A stretch of DNA of 64,000 nt, from positions 1-64,000 of the forward strand of contig WIXG01000271.1 of the NCBI GenBank assembly GCA_009869945.1, given 5' to 3'. Positions 63,019-64,000 of the stretch are shown piece by piece. The number at the start of each line of letters is the position of its first letter. Within the stretch, counting starts at the first letter, position 1. Position numbers and translations under genes: made by a program. Origin of the DNA: Mesaphorura yosii. Taxonomy: Eukaryota; Arthropoda; Collembola; Poduromorpha; Tullbergiidae. The notes under the pieces are model-generated. The model worked only from the letters and a program-made list of their open reading frames with translations. It searched no databases and had not been told where the DNA came from.

Positions 63019-64000
63019 TCCACAACGCCCTCCATTTCAGAAGTACTTTTGAAAAATAAACGACTCACAAAGAAATTCAGAGAATAGAAAAAGTGCTCAG
63101 GACAAAAGCGTTGGTATTTCTCTGTAGATATTTCGAGAACTGTTACAATGAGTGAAGACGCAAGCAGGGAAAGTTCCTGAGAGTAAGTGAAAGTAAACTT
63201 TTACTTTGTCGTCGTCCTTCGCAGTACTGTGTGGGCTCCTCCAGCGTAGCCAACTAAGCAAGGTAAAGGCTCGTGCGTTTTGTTTGTTTACGCACGCATT
63301 TACACTTTATCGTGGCCACCTATCTACGCTCACTCATTTGAGCCGTTTTTCCGCAGCGAAAGCAGGACAGAGACTGAGCTGGAGAAGTGAATTAGAAAAA
63401 AGAAAAGATAACAATAACAGTCATCTACTCCTCTGAATATCAATTCACTAAGATAAAAAGGGAAGACTTCTGGAGCAGCACAGAAGCGGCCCTGGCGAGA
63501 AGAGCAGAATTTATACAGCGCGGTTAGTCACCCTACCCAACTAGCCTCAAATAACAGAAATTCATTAGAATTAATTAGCGGGAGCCAGAACTGGAACTGG
63601 AACAGGAAAAAGCAAATAGCAGGGACGGGTTGAGCTGTACGACTTGGCAAGAAAGAAACCAATGGTCACGGGGAGTAGTGTTGTAACTTGGTAAACAGTC
63701 ACAATTGCCAGTTAGGCCAAAGAAATTAAAAAGACAGGCGTACACGAATGCGAAGAAACTGGAGATAAGATCTCAGCCCATTCGACTGCAAACGACAACA
63801 TTTCTATTTGTCTCCAATTTTAGTACTCGTATTCGGCTTTCAGAGCAATCCAAGGTTAATTGCTCTTGATTAAGACAACAAGACGAAATAAGGCAGCTTG
63901 TATCAGACAACAGTCGTCCAATAAATTTGAGTGCACGTGCGCCATTTGACAAGTAACAAAAATTCTTAGCATTCAGTCAGAACGTTCTTTGGTGGAATTT
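63019..64000. other. Non-coding end of the window
   Basis: Nothing recognisable as a gene. A short tandem of CTGGAA units lies near 63589-63605. If the 62890-63018 exon is real, its minus-strand promoter would lie here. Confidence 0.3.

Overview
The window is nuclear DNA of an invertebrate animal, most likely a small-genome arthropod or a close relative. The evidence is a homeobrain-class paired-like homeobox gene (a family absent from vertebrates), a lingerer/UBAP2 orthologue, spliceosomal GT-AG introns that are mostly 56-107 nt, AATAAA poly(A) signals, short 3' UTRs and a Tc1-type transposon. The species cannot be named from the sequence alone. All gene models below were joined by hand from splice signals, reading phase and family similarity; none rests on transcript data.

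Left part (1-22 kb) is gene-dense, in this order: homeobrain-like transcription factor (hbn, +, 387-7025); a diverged WD-repeat protein of 11 short exons (+, 8606-11921); cytochrome c oxidase subunit 5A (+, 12333-13136); mitochondrial ribosomal protein bS16m/MRPS16 (-, 13526-14151), convergent with COX5A; and lingerer/UBAP2-like (lig, + , coding 17544-21906) with a non-coding first exon near 15.0 kb, divergent from MRPS16. hbn and lig carry introns of more than 2 kb, while the housekeeping genes have only tiny ones.

Middle part (22-29 kb) holds a decayed but structurally complete Tc1-like DNA transposon (24501-26079, TA flanks, IR/DR-type ends, broken transposase on the minus strand) and a three-exon minus-strand gene (27882-28553) for a small single-pass membrane protein with a Cys-rich ectodomain and a PPPY motif, resembling the Shisa/WBP1/VOPP1 (STMC6) group.

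Right part (28.6-64 kb) is about 35 kb in which I cannot support any conserved gene. It has microsatellite-like tracts, two segments that look like LTR promoters or solo LTRs (about 31.84-32.31 kb and 52.35-52.89 kb), and one weak candidate first exon (62890-63018, minus). Given the compactness of the left part, this stretch is notable: it may be a regulatory domain, a very long intron of a gene extending out of the window, or relic transposon DNA.

Functionally, the left cluster mixes a developmental regulator with housekeeping genes. COX5A and MRPS16 both serve mitochondrial respiration (complex IV and the small mitoribosomal subunit). lig is an RNA-associated growth/translation regulator. 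No operon-like logic is implied.
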